Positions 32,709-41,600 of a stretch of 45,503 nt of DNA are shown one piece after another. Each line of letters opens with the position of its first letter. Positions within the stretch are counted from its first letter, which is position 1. The stretch comes from Erysipelotrichaceae bacterium (GTDB lineage: Bacteria; Bacillota_I; Bacilli_A; Erysipelotrichales; Erysipelotrichaceae), in assembly GCA_030528085.1 (NCBI GenBank), contig JAUMZN010000004.1, forward strand, positions 1 through 45,503. The letters run 5' to 3'. The notes beneath the pieces are model-generated. The model had not been told where the DNA came from, made no database searches, and saw nothing but the letters and a program-made list of their open reading frames with translations. A program made the position numbers and the translations under genes.

Positions 32709-33851
32709 CTACATCAATTTGCGGAAAAGTTCTTTCATATCTGCAACAGATGTTTCTTTAGGGTTACCTGGACGGCAAGCATCCGCATATGCAGATTCAG
32801 CTAAGAAGTCGAGATCTTCTTCTTTGAGTGCTTCTAGTTTTTCTGGAATTCCTACATCTTTAGACAATTTACGAACTGCTTCGATTGCTGCTTTACGATA
32901 TTCATCTTGAGACATGCCAGTAGTATCAACACCCATTGCTTCAGCGATATATTTATATTTTTCGCCTGTAGCTTCTTGGTTGTATTCCATAACGATTGGT
33001 AAGAACATTGCGCAAGCTACACCATGTGGAGTGTTGTAAACAGCACCTAATGTGTGAGCCATTGAGTGAGCAATACCTAAACCAACGTTAGAGAATGCCA
33101 TACCTGTAACGAACTGACCTAAAGCCATACCTTCACGGCCTTCCGGATCGTTTTCAACAGCTTGTCTTAAGTTTTTAGAAATCAATTTAATTGCTTCAAG
33201 GTTCAAGCAGTCAGCAAGTTCCCAAGCAGCAGCTGTAGTATAGCCTTCGATGGCATGAGTTAAAGCATCCATACCAGTTGCAGCAGTTAAGCCTTTAGGC
33301 ATACTTGACATCATATCTGGATCAACAACAGCAACGTTAGGAATATCGTTAACGTCTACGCAAACGAATTTACGTTTCTTTTCTTCGTCAGTAATAACAT
33401 AGTTAATTGTTGCTTCCGCAGCAGTTCCTGCTGTAGTTGGAACAGCGATTGTATAAACTGTTGGGTTTTTAGTTGGTGCAACACCTTCCAAAGAACGAAC
33501 GTCTTCAAATTCAGGGTTGTTAATAATAATTCCGATTGCTTTACCTGTATCCATGCTGGATCCACCACCGATTGTGATCATGTAATCAGCACCGGATTTT
33601 TTATATGCTTCTACCCCATTTTTTACGTTAGCGATTGTTGGGTTTGGTTTGATATCTGAATAAATTTCGTAATCTAAGCTTGCTGCATCTAAAAGATCTG
33701 TAACTTTTTTAGTCACGCCAAATCGAACTAGATCTGGATCTGTCGCAACGAATGCTTTTTTGAAACCTTTTGCTTGAACAATGCCTGGAATTTCTGCGAT
33801 AGCACCTTTTCCATGATAAGAAATTGCATTTAATACAAAACGATTAACCAT
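32709..33851 (-). CDS. Iron-containing alcohol dehydrogenase, lactaldehyde reductase (FucO)-like
   Basis: Closely resembles E. coli FucO, which reduces L-lactaldehyde to 1,2-propanediol during anaerobic deoxysugar breakdown. Shared stretches include AIGIIINNPEFEDVRSLEGVAPT, AVPTTAGTAAEATINYVITDEEKKRKFVCVD and SNVGLGIAHSMAHTLGAVYNTPHGVA. The iron ligands are present (Asp and His in MDALTHAIEGY; His in AHSMAHTLG and NTPHG), as is the NAD motif GGGSSMDTGKA. The start at 33851 fits both family length (380 residues) and AAGGAGG spacing; ATGs at 33860 and 33875 are alternatives. No fucose or rhamnose genes are nearby, so the substrate is uncertain. A strong promoter and a repeated TTACA/TGTAA operator precede it. 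Confidence 0.88.
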   Translation of the reverse strand: MVNRFVLNAISYHGKGAIAEIPGIVQAKGFKKAFVATDPDLVRFGVTKKVTDLLDAASLDYEIYSDIKPNPTIANVKNGVEAYKKSGADYMITIGGGSSMDTGKAIGIIINNPEFEDVRSLEGVAPTKNPTVYTIAVPTTAGTAAEATINYVITDEEKKRKFVCVDVNDIPNVAVVDPDMMSSMPKGLTAATGMDALTHAIEGYTTAAAWELADCLNLEAIKLISKNLRQAVENDPEGREGMALGQFVTGMAFSNVGLGIAHSMAHTLGAVYNTPHGVACAMFLPIVMEYNQEATGEKYKYIAEAMGVDTTGMSQDEYRKAAIEAVRKLSKDVGIPEKLEALKEEDLDFLAESAYADACRPGNPKETSVADMKELFRKLM

Positions 33852-33898
33852 TTTTTTCATTTCCTCCTTGTTCATTTTGAAATGTTAAATGGCGGCGA

Positions 33899-33923
33899 TT
33901 ACATTTGATGTAACCGCTTTACA
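33899..33923. promoter_or_regulatory. Alternating TTACA / TGTAA operator before the FucO-like gene
   Basis: TTACA (33899-33903), TGTAA (33909-33913) and TTACA (33919-33923) are evenly spaced by 5 bases, forming two overlapping inverted repeats around the expected transcription start. The second pair, TGTAAAGCGGTTACA on the minus strand, is also close to a cre site with one extra base. Confidence 0.5.
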
Positions 33924-33928
33924 TAGAA

Positions 33929-33957
33929 ATTATCCCACGGATTAGCTGGGATCACAA
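33929..33957 (-). promoter_or_regulatory. Promoter of the FucO-like gene
   Basis: On the minus strand TTGTGA (33957-33952), 17 bases, then GATAAT (33934-33929). The predicted start falls inside the operator repeat. Confidence 0.6.
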
Positions 33958-34062
33958 CGTTTTTTGACCGACAAATCCGAATTTTTCGCATTTGAACAAG
34001 CTGACTTTTTAAATGAGTTCTGCATGCTTGATCCTTTTAAAATCGTTCACTTTTTTGCAACA

Positions 34063-34126
34063 AAAAACTCATGTTCAAACAAGCATTCACTCTGAAAAAC
34101 TTGCTTTTTACATGAGTTTTGTTTCT
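34063..34126. terminator. Large bidirectional terminator after the transglycosylase gene
   Basis: AAAACTCATGT and ACATGAGTTTT form the outer stem, with AAGCAAG/CTTGTTT-type pairing inside, and T runs on both strands. Confidence 0.75.
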
Positions 34127-34158
34127 TTATTTTTGACTCAATTGAATTGTTCGCAAAT

Positions 34159-34950
34159 TTAAAATGCATAGGCAAGTGGTGTTGTCCACGTATTCAAAGA
34201 TTGCGATTGGATTGAGTTCAACTGAGATTCAAGTTTAGCTGTTGGATCGTAAATCGATTGTTCATAGACCAAATCAGCATCTTGTTGGGTCAATAAGTCA
34301 TTGCGCACCATCGCTTTTAAAACGAGCTGCTGTTTCGCTTTTGCTTGATCGTAATGATCAGATAATTGGAAGTAGCCTGGCGATTGCGGAATTCCTGCTA
34401 AAATTGTCGCTTGCGGTAAAGTCAAATCTTGTGGATGAACGCCAAAGTAGCCTACTGCTGCATCGTAAATTCCATGATGGTTGTCACCATAATTAATAAT
34501 GTTGACATAGATCGAGAGAATTTCATCTTTGGAATACATTTGTTCCAAGCGATGTGCTAAAACGATTTCTGCCGCTTTCCAGACTGCCGTGCCATCGTAT
34601 TGGCCATAGAGATTTTTTACAACTTGCATCGAAATCGTCGATCCGCCAGATTTAGGGATAAATGGCACAAATTGACTCGCAAATGCACGAATGAGTGCAC
34701 GAATATCAATGGCACCATGATCATAATAACGAGCATCTTCAATTGCGAGCGTCGCTTGGTATAGAGCCGGCTGAACTTGATCATAGGGGACGTAGTTCTC
34801 TTTTGCTTTTACTTCTTCAACGAGCGTGCTTAAAGGCTGGCGGCTTTCAAATTGATTGGCACTTGAGATTCCATCATAAAGGAACCATCCACCAACACTG
34901 ATCAAGGCAACGAGAATCAAAACAAGCATTGCTTTTAAAATTTTTTTCAT
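34159..34950 (-). CDS. Monofunctional peptidoglycan glycosyltransferase (GT51)
   Basis: Polymerises lipid II into glycan strands at the outer face of the membrane. One N-terminal anchor (LVLILVALISVGGWFLYDGI, about 9-28) is followed by a GT51 domain with the catalytic Glu motif AIEDARYYDHGAIDIRALIRA (about 70), GGSTISMQVVKNLY (about 101) and KAAEIVLAHRLEQMYSKDEILSIYVNIINYG (about 124-154). No transpeptidase domain follows; the last about 50 residues are an Asp/Gln/Ser-rich tail. The start follows AAGGTG. It seems to be transcribed alone, between two terminators. Confidence 0.9.
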   Translation of the reverse strand: MKKILKAMLVLILVALISVGGWFLYDGISSANQFESRQPLSTLVEEVKAKENYVPYDQVQPALYQATLAIEDARYYDHGAIDIRALIRAFASQFVPFIPKSGGSTISMQVVKNLYGQYDGTAVWKAAEIVLAHRLEQMYSKDEILSIYVNIINYGDNHHGIYDAAVGYFGVHPQDLTLPQATILAGIPQSPGYFQLSDHYDQAKAKQQLVLKAMVRNDLLTQQDADLVYEQSIYDPTAKLESQLNSIQSQSLNTWTTPLAYAF

Positions 34951-35142
34951 ATTTTGATCACCTTGTGTTTTTTAATTTCTAATTGATAATTCAAGCTTAT
35001 CATGAACATCGATAAAAGCATCGTGATCTGTCTTTCTTCTTTCTTACCAAAGTAAAAGAAATGACATATGCTTTTTATCACTCCTTTTCTGATTGGGCAG
35101 GGCTCTTTTTTCTTCATTTTAATTTTCCAATCCCATGCCGCG

Positions 35143-35203
35143 AAAAAAAAGGTCTTCATAGAAATTACGCTATTGGCAATCTCTAATGAAGACCTGTTTT
35201 TAT
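35143..35203. terminator. Terminator after yneF
   Basis: AGGTCTTCAT (35150-35159) and ATGAAGACCT (35186-35195) are perfect complements around a 26-base loop; T runs lie on both strands. Confidence 0.85.
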
Positions 35204-35427
35204 TTTTTGTTTTTCTGGCTATTAACCGTTTTCATGATCTGACGAATTTGCGCTTCAGATGGTTTACGTCCCATCTGTAAGAACATTGCGCGAATCATCT
35301 TTTCATTGATTGGTGGATTTTCACGCAAATCTTTTTCAAATTTTCTCTTCGTCAAAAAAAATGTAATTGCTGCACCAACTAAAGCGCCGGCTAGTGCATA
35401 CAGGATTGAAGACCATAATTGTCCCAT
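35200..35427 (-). CDS. yneF: UPF0154 membrane protein YneF
   Basis: A 75-residue single-pass membrane protein of a family widespread in Bacillota and Mollicutes with no established function. An N-terminal segment LYALAGALVGAAITFFLTKRKFEKDL is followed by the highly conserved NPPINEKMIRAMFLQMGRKPSEAQIRQIM. The ATG at 35427 follows GGAG and fits family length; the frame extends five codons further without a better site. A near-consensus promoter is seen upstream. Confidence 0.92.
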   Translation of the reverse strand: MGQLWSSILYALAGALVGAAITFFLTKRKFEKDLRENPPINEKMIRAMFLQMGRKPSEAQIRQIMKTVNSQKNKK

Positions 35428-35455
35428 AATTAAACGCTCCATTCTTTACTTAGGT

Positions 35456-35484
35456 ATTCTACACTGATTGCGTTATTCTCTCAA
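35456..35484 (-). promoter_or_regulatory. yneF promoter
   Basis: On the minus strand TTGAGA (35484-35479), 17 bases, then TAGAAT (35461-35456), 28 bases before the ATG. Confidence 0.7.
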
Positions 35485-35539
35485 TGTAAATTGCACTTAA
35501 TCTTGCGATTCGTGCATACAATTTCTATGATTCAGCCCC

Positions 35540-38056
35540 TTATTCGAACAAACTGAGTTGCTTTCCTAATGAATCTTTCGCATTTTGTTCTTCAATTTGG
35601 CGAGCTTGCTCGTCTCTTGAACCATTATGCAAGCGAATATCCACTTGTTCAAATGGTGTTGCCGGTTCAATAACATGGCTAGACCAAGTAGAAGCAGGAT
35701 CCATTTTCTTCAATACAGAAAGGTCGATTGCCGCAACTTCACTGTCCACAAAAGACAGTGTTGCTTTATTGGATCCAGTGGCACAAGACAAGATTGTTGT
35801 TGGTTTAGATTTCACCGGTTTAAATAAACGTGAACCTTTGGCTCCGCGTTTTAAATAATCGATCGCCGACAGAGCGATTTTCTTGAGCTGTCCGGATTCA
35901 TTTTCTAAAACGAGATATTCTTCATCACAACCAAATAAGGCAATGACTTCATCGTCTCCTTGTACCTTCATCCCTTTAACGCCTTTCCCTTTTCCTTTGG
36001 ATACAGGAATTTCATAGGCATGCATTTTAAATCCAAATCCTTGTTTGGAAACGATCAATAAATCATCTTCGACACGATAAGATGGCACGACAAAGCTAAG
36101 GGCATCTTCATCGACTAATGACATCAATTGAATCAAACGTGAAGTGATCTTAATTTGAAGTTCTTCACGATGAATTCTGCGCATCAAGCCTTTTTTCGTC
36201 ATCAAGATTAAATCGAGATCTTTTGTTTGTTCTCTTTCAATGAACACTTGGACAATTTGTTCGCCAGTTTCTGTTTTGACTAAACTGGAGAAGTGATTGC
36301 CTAGTTCTTTCCATTTCTTCTCTTCAATTTGATAAACCGGAATCAAACCAAAACGGCCTTGGTTGGTAAAGATCAATAAATTGTCCAACGTTGAAGCTGG
36401 TGAATTCATGACGAATTCATCGCCCTCTTTTAGACCAGATTTTCCGTTTTGACTCGACGCAAACGAACGCATCGATACGCGTTTAATATAGCCATGACGG
36501 GAAACGGTCACAACGACTTGTTCATCGACAATCATATCGCGATCGTTAACGACAATCTCTTCTACTTCTTCTTGGATTGTTGTTCGTCTTGGCATAACAA
36601 ACATCTCATTGAGCTCTTTGAGCTCTTTTTTCATGAGTCTTTTACGTTTTTGCGGCTGATTGATAATGCCTTCTAAATATTCGATGTCTTTTTTTAGTGT
36701 CGCTTCTTCGTTTTCCAGTGCGATGATATCTGTATTGGACAAACGATATAACTGCATCGTCACAATTGCTTCCGCTTGTGCTTCGCTGAATCCATATTTT
36801 TCGATAATGCGCGCTTTCGAATCGGCTTTGCCATTCGACTTGCGGATCGTTGCGACGATTTCATCTAAAATCGAAACTGCTTGCTGCAATCCTTCAACAA
36901 TGTGCAGACGATCTTTTTTACGTTTTAAATCGTAATTCGAACGGTTAATAATAACTTCATCACGATGGGCGATAAAGGCATCTAACATTTGTAAAATGGA
37001 AAGCTGACGCGGTGTGCGATTGACGATCGCAATGACGTTGTAGTGGTAATACGACTGCAAGTCTGTATTGCGATACAAATAGTTCAAAATTGCTTGGGCG
37101 TTGGCTTCTTTTTTTAGATCGCAGACAATGCGCATCCCTTTACGGTCAGATTCATCACGAACATCTAATAATCCGCTGACTTTGCCATTTAAACGGATAT
37201 CGTCCATTTTACGCACTAATGCACTTTTAACGACTTCATATGGAATTTCGTGAATAACGATTTGGTTGATCGTTTTGCCTTCAACAATTTCTGCTTTCGA
37301 GCGAATCGTAATGCGCCCTTTTCCCGTTGTGAGTGCTTCTTTAATGCCTTCTTTTCCGACAATAATTCCGCCGGTTGGAAAATCAGGTCCTTGCACAATC
37401 TCTAAAATCTCATCAATTGAACATTTTGGATGATCGATTCGATACATCGTCGCATCCATGACTTCATTAAAGTTATGCGGTGGAATGTTAGTCGCATAAC
37501 CAGCTGCGATCCCGGTAATTCCATTGATCAATAAGTTTGGATAACGCGCTGGCAAAACAGTTGGTTCAAACTTTTCATCAGAGAAGTTTGGAGACCATTC
37601 AACTGTATCTTTATCGATATCTTCTAATAAATAGCTCGCAATTTTAGATAATCTTGCCTCGGTATAACGCATCGCGGCAGCTGGGTCATCGTCAATTGAG
37701 CCATTATTCCCCTGCATATCGATTAAAGGTAAATTGGACTTCCAATCTTGCGAAAGACGAACGATCGCATCATAAACAGAGGTATCGCCATGCGGGTGAT
37801 AGTTACCGATGACATTACCGACTGTTCTTGCCGATTTACGATACGGTTTATTGTATGTATTGCCATCTTCCTGCATCGCCCACATAATGCGGCGCTGAAC
37901 AGGTTTGAGTCCATCACGAGCATCAGGAAGTGCCCGTTCTTGAATAATATATTTTGAATATCGCGAAAAACGATCGGCAACGATTTCTTCTAAATTCGAA
38001 TCGATGACTTTCGGTTCAATGACGACTTTCGCTTCTTCTTTCTTTCTTCTAGCCAT
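35540..38056 (-). CDS. parC: DNA topoisomerase IV subunit A
   Basis: ParC holds the DNA-cutting tyrosine of topoisomerase IV, which unlinks daughter chromosomes. The 838 residues show the winged-helix core with RPDARDGLKPVQRR-like ALPDARDGLKPVQRRIMWAM (about 43), the quinolone-contact helix YHPHGDTSVYDAI (about 86) and the catalytic Tyr in AAAMRYTEARLS (about 129). Then come the tower and coiled coil (about 370-500) and a beta-pinwheel C-terminal domain. The C-terminal domain has no intact GyrA box, and the gene is coupled to a ParE-like gene, both arguing for ParC over GyrA. The quinolone-contact Ser is Thr here; the Asp four residues on is kept. It overlaps the parE stop by 8 bases. Confidence 0.93.
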   Translation of the reverse strand: MARRKKEEAKVVIEPKVIDSNLEEIVADRFSRYSKYIIQERALPDARDGLKPVQRRIMWAMQEDGNTYNKPYRKSARTVGNVIGNYHPHGDTSVYDAIVRLSQDWKSNLPLIDMQGNNGSIDDDPAAAMRYTEARLSKIASYLLEDIDKDTVEWSPNFSDEKFEPTVLPARYPNLLINGITGIAAGYATNIPPHNFNEVMDATMYRIDHPKCSIDEILEIVQGPDFPTGGIIVGKEGIKEALTTGKGRITIRSKAEIVEGKTINQIVIHEIPYEVVKSALVRKMDDIRLNGKVSGLLDVRDESDRKGMRIVCDLKKEANAQAILNYLYRNTDLQSYYHYNVIAIVNRTPRQLSILQMLDAFIAHRDEVIINRSNYDLKRKKDRLHIVEGLQQAVSILDEIVATIRKSNGKADSKARIIEKYGFSEAQAEAIVTMQLYRLSNTDIIALENEEATLKKDIEYLEGIINQPQKRKRLMKKELKELNEMFVMPRRTTIQEEVEEIVVNDRDMIVDEQVVVTVSRHGYIKRVSMRSFASSQNGKSGLKEGDEFVMNSPASTLDNLLIFTNQGRFGLIPVYQIEEKKWKELGNHFSSLVKTETGEQIVQVFIEREQTKDLDLILMTKKGLMRRIHREELQIKITSRLIQLMSLVDEDALSFVVPSYRVEDDLLIVSKQGFGFKMHAYEIPVSKGKGKGVKGMKVQGDDEVIALFGCDEEYLVLENESGQLKKIALSAIDYLKRGAKGSRLFKPVKSKPTTILSCATGSNKATLSFVDSEVAAIDLSVLKKMDPASTWSSHVIEPATPFEQVDIRLHNGSRDEQARQIEEQNAKDSLGKQLSLFE

Positions 38057-39977
38057 GGCTTTCTTCCTTTATAAAATCATCTTCTAAAGTGAAAACGACA
38101 TTTTCTTCAATCCAATTTCGACGCAATTCTGCTTTTTCACCCATTAATTCAGTAATGCGTTTTTCTGCCAAACGACCATCATCCAACGTCACGCGCAAAA
38201 GCGTTCTCGTTTCTGGATTCATCGTCGTTTCCCAAAGCTGATTTGCGTTCATTTCCCCTAACCCTTTATAGCGGTTGATCGTATAACCCGATTTCAACTC
38301 CATTTTTAGTTGGGTTAGTTCATCATTGGTGTATACATAGTATTCTTGATTGCCTTTTTCAATTCTAAACAGAGGTGGCATCGCGATAAATAACATGCCC
38401 GCATCGATGAGCGGCCGCATGAAGCGGTAGAAAAAGGTCAATAATAAGTTTTGGATATGCGCTCCATCATCATCCGCGTCGGTCATGATGATGACTTTAT
38501 GATAGTTGGAGTCTTTTGGATCCATGTTTGGTCCAACTCCACAATCAAGCGTATGAATAATCGTATTTAACTCTTCGTTTTTTTCTACTTGTTCAAGGGT
38601 GCAATGTTCAGTATTGAGCACTTTCCCTCTGAGCGGCAAAATCGCTTGATATTTGGAGTCGCGTCCTTGTTTTGCTGATCCGCCGGCAGAATCCCCTTCG
38701 ACAAGATACAATTCTTTTTTTGTTGCGTCCTTCGATTGGGCATGAACAAGTTTTCCTGAAATGATTCGTTCTGACTTGTTTTTTCCTTTTCCTTTACGCG
38801 CTTTTTCTCGCGCTTCGCGAGCTGCTTGACGCGCTTGTCCGGCTTTAATCATTTTTCGAATTAAGTTTTCCGATAAGTCTTTATTTTCTTCTAAAAAGTA
38901 GCGAACGTGTTCGCAAACGATCGCATCCACCGCATTTTTAGCTTGTGGGGTACCGAGTTTTTCTTTCGTCTGCCCTTCAAATTGCAATAGGTTTTCAGGA
39001 ACTGTCACATGAAGAACCATCGTTAGTCCTTCACGAATATCCGCACCATCCATCGATTTATCTTTTTCTTTGAGATAGTTATTTTTGCGGGCATATTCGT
39101 TCATCGTTTTCGTGATCGCTTGTTTGGCGCCTGTTTCATGGCTTCCGCCATCGCGTGTTCGCACCATATTCGCAAACGATAAAATGTTTTCTTGGTACGT
39201 ATCGCTATACTGAAGGGCCACTTGGATTTTCATTCCTTGGTTTTCCCCTTCAAAAGACACAACTGGCGTTAATGGATCATGATCAGAGTTAAGCTCTTCG
39301 ACAAAAGCTTTTAGACCATCTTCATAAACGAATTCATCGCGTTTTGGATTTTCGCGTTTATCTTCAATGCAGATTTTTAATCCTTTTAATAAAAACGCAT
39401 CTTCTTGAACACGTTCTTTAATCGTTGAATACGAAAAACGTGTATCTTTAAAAATTTCTGGATCAGGCCAGAATGTTACACTGGATCCTGTTTGATTTGT
39501 TTTGCCAAGTGTTTTCATTTTGCCTGTATGGCGTCCGCCTTGGCTAAATTCTAATTCGTGAATGACTTTGCCATCCCAAACTTTAACTACAACGCGTTTG
39601 GATAACGCATTGACGACACTCGCGCCCACACCGTGCAGACCGCCTGATGCTTTATATGTTGAATCAGTAAATTTACCACCGGCATGAAGGACGGTAAAAA
39701 TAACTTCTAATGCAGATTTTCCAGATTTATGCATCCCCGTTGGCATTCCTCGTCCATAGTCGCGAACGGTACAAGATCCATCTGCATTCAAGGTGATATC
39801 GATTTGATTTCCATAACCATTCAACGCTTCATCGATCGCATTATCCATGATTTCCCAAACGAGATGATGGAGACCGCGCCGGTCAGTTGAACCGATGTAC
39901 ATTCCTGGTCTTTTGCGAACCGCATCTAAACCTTCCAAAATGACAATTGAATTCTCATCATAATTAGTAGTCGGCAT
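38049..39977 (-). CDS. parE: DNA topoisomerase IV subunit B
   Basis: ParE provides the ATPase gate. The 642 residues contain the GHKL motifs EIMDNAIDEALNG (about 40), DYGRGMPTG (about 70) and GGLHGVGASVVNALS (about 105). The TOPRIM domain has YLVEGDSAGGSAKQGRDSKYQAILPLRGKVLN (about 425) and IMTDADDDGAHI (about 500), and PHYKGLGEMN-type NRYKGLGEMNANQLWETT follows. The start at 39977 lies behind AAAGGA; the longer frame to 40064 has no site and adds a non-homologous N-terminus. parE and parC overlap by 8 bases and form one operon. Confidence 0.93.
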   Translation of the reverse strand: MPTTNYDENSIVILEGLDAVRKRPGMYIGSTDRRGLHHLVWEIMDNAIDEALNGYGNQIDITLNADGSCTVRDYGRGMPTGMHKSGKSALEVIFTVLHAGGKFTDSTYKASGGLHGVGASVVNALSKRVVVKVWDGKVIHELEFSQGGRHTGKMKTLGKTNQTGSSVTFWPDPEIFKDTRFSYSTIKERVQEDAFLLKGLKICIEDKRENPKRDEFVYEDGLKAFVEELNSDHDPLTPVVSFEGENQGMKIQVALQYSDTYQENILSFANMVRTRDGGSHETGAKQAITKTMNEYARKNNYLKEKDKSMDGADIREGLTMVLHVTVPENLLQFEGQTKEKLGTPQAKNAVDAIVCEHVRYFLEENKDLSENLIRKMIKAGQARQAAREAREKARKGKGKNKSERIISGKLVHAQSKDATKKELYLVEGDSAGGSAKQGRDSKYQAILPLRGKVLNTEHCTLEQVEKNEELNTIIHTLDCGVGPNMDPKDSNYHKVIIMTDADDDGAHIQNLLLTFFYRFMRPLIDAGMLFIAMPPLFRIEKGNQEYYVYTNDELTQLKMELKSGYTINRYKGLGEMNANQLWETTMNPETRTLLRVTLDDGRLAEKRITELMGEKAELRRNWIEENVVFTLEDDFIKEESHG

Positions 39978-40485
39978 GTTTTCGTCCTTTCTGTTTTCTT
40001 TCAGATCCATGCAAACGAACATTGGCATGGATTCCTCTTTTTTGTCGTATCGAAAGTGTACCACTAAATGATCAAAAATAACTACTTTTCTTGAGCATTT
40101 ATAAGGTGCATCATAATTACCTATCGATCCCTACTGGCTTATTCTTCAATCAATCCCGATTTTCGAGATTCATATCGCATTTTTCTATTTGAAATTATCC
40201 GAATACGATTTATTTTCGATCATATTGAATAAAACTCATTAATTCAAATTGAACTCCAGCAGCTCTTTTTTAATTAAAATTCGAAACATAATGTATCACA
40301 TGTGCATCAAAGTTGCATAAATCGAGGCGTTTTTGTCTTCGTTTTATCCGCTCTGTTTACAATTTTATGAATTTGATCTTCAAAATCTGCTATTTATTTG
40401 ACAAGAAATGTTTTCAAATCGTTGATTTTTGTGGACAATAAAAGAAAGAAACATTCAAAAAACAAACAAGAATCGAGGTCAAAAT
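39978..40485. other. Divergent intergenic region, about 508 bases
   Basis: AT-rich, between the parE and FMN reductase starts. It must hold divergent promoters; TTGACA at 40398-40403 is a possible -35 for the plus-strand gene but its -10 is poor. I see no RNA gene or repeat. Confidence 0.5.
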
Positions 40486-41037
40486 ATGAAAATTTTACTT
40501 GTTAGTGGATCATTAAGAAAACAATCGATGAATACGCAAATGATGAAATTAGCACAATCGCTTTTAGAAACTCATGACGATGTTGAAGTGCAAGTTCTCG
40601 ATTGGTCCAATGTCCCAATGTTTAATCAAGATTTAGAATCCCCTGTTTTAGAAGCTGTCCAATCTTGTCGAGATGCATTTCAATGGGCAGATGGCGTTTG
40701 GTTTTTCTGTCCTGAATACAACGGCATGATTCCTGGCCCCTTAAAAAATATGCTTGATTGGATGAGTCGTCCTTTAGATCCAAGTGCTGGATGGACAAGC
40801 GCATTATCCAATTTGCGTGCTGCTATTTGCGGCGTTGCTGGCCGCTCTGGTTCGGTCAATGCCTGCTTGCAGCTTGAAACGTTATTAAAACGACTAGGCG
40901 TCGATGTTCTGGATGAACATGTTCAAAAAAGTTTTACGGGACAACAGCTTGCTGAAAGTGTATTTGAAGTCGACGACAAACTCACTGACGATCTAAGCTC
41001 ACTTGTATCCCACTTTATTTCTTTTCTACAAAAATAA
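40486..41037 (+). CDS. NADPH-dependent FMN reductase family protein
   Basis: A flavodoxin-fold quinone or azo-reductase-like enzyme of 183 residues. The FMN phosphate loop is SGSLRKQSMNTQ (about 7-18); FFCPEYNGMIPGPLKNMLDW (about 79) is the second FMN-contact loop; GVAGRSGSVNACLQLE (about 125) completes the site. Relatives reduce quinones, chromate or azo dyes with NADPH in vitro; the cellular role is unsettled. The ATG at 40486 follows GAGG by 7 bases, and upstream in-frame codons lack a site. Transcribed alone. Confidence 0.9.
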   Translation: MKILLVSGSLRKQSMNTQMMKLAQSLLETHDDVEVQVLDWSNVPMFNQDLESPVLEAVQSCRDAFQWADGVWFFCPEYNGMIPGPLKNMLDWMSRPLDPSAGWTSALSNLRAAICGVAGRSGSVNACLQLETLLKRLGVDVLDEHVQKSFTGQQLAESVFEVDDKLTDDLSSLVSHFISFLQK

Positions 41038-41058
41038 AACATATAATTTCTCTTCACT

Positions 41059-41087
41059 TGGCAGATGGATTGAATTCCATCTGCTTT
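41059..41087 (+). terminator. Terminator after the FMN reductase gene
   Basis: GCAGATGGA and TTCCATCTGC pair around a short loop, then five T. Because of it, the following frame cannot start at its first ATG (41058). Confidence 0.85.
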
Positions 41088-41129
41088 TTCATTCCCATTC
41101 TTTCTTCACTTTTAAATGGTAATGTGCAA

Positions 41130-41600
41130 ATGATGTCAAATTCAGTATTCAATTCCACCCTCATTTCGCAATTAAAAAATTGCGATGTGATTTATTATGA
41201 CTTTTTACAATCACAAGTCATCTTGAAAAATCAAAATCACAAATATGCGATTGCCCGTTCAAGTTTAAATCTGTTTTTCAATCGCTGTGCCCAAAGTTTT
41301 GGTCATTCTTTAAATGGTCAAAAAGAAGCATATAAAACACTGATGCACGCTAAAAAATGGATTCCAATTTTAGTCAGTCAAAATCCCCTTTTATTATTTT
41401 TGCCGCTTAAACAAAAAGACTTGACGATCTATATCAACTATTCGCGCTTAGAGTATCATCCCCAACAAAAAAACCGTTCTGCTTTGTCGTTTGTCGATGA
41501 CTTTCAGCTTGAAGGTCTGCAAACGAGCCAAGTAGAACGGAATTATTTAAATGCAAAATGGTATTTAAAGAAAATTTATTCGTCGCAATCTTCGCAATAA
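41130..41600 (+). CDS. ComK-like competence transcription factor homologue
   Basis: ComK is the master activator of DNA-uptake genes in Bacillus. The 156-residue product, starting at ATG 41130 (or 41133), aligns by eye with ComK: RSSLNLFFNRCAQSFGHSL matches ComK's RSCRFFGSSYAGR region, WIPILVSQNPLLLFLPLK matches its PPIMVDPSNQIFLFPTL, and the later NYSRLEYHP, FQLEGLQTSQVERNYLNAKWY follows the ComK NGK...SY..F.NQ..R..WL pattern. The ATG has no ribosome binding site. TGGTAATGT, an extended -10-like element, lies just before, so a leaderless message is possible. Its 3' end overlaps the convergent ridA-like gene by 25 bases. Competence genes are not seen in the window, so the function is inferred from the family only. 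Confidence 0.65.
   Translation: MMSNSVFNSTLISQLKNCDVIYYDFLQSQVILKNQNHKYAIARSSLNLFFNRCAQSFGHSLNGQKEAYKTLMHAKKWIPILVSQNPLLLFLPLKQKDLTIYINYSRLEYHPQQKNRSALSFVDDFQLEGLQTSQVERNYLNAKWYLKKIYSSQSSQ

Noticed and set aside
34947-35159. 70-codon minus-strand frame overlapping the transglycosylase start by ATGA
   Set aside because: It begins inside the yneF terminator; its composition is low-complexity and AAAGGAG directly overlaps the only suitable GTG. Coupling looks accidental.
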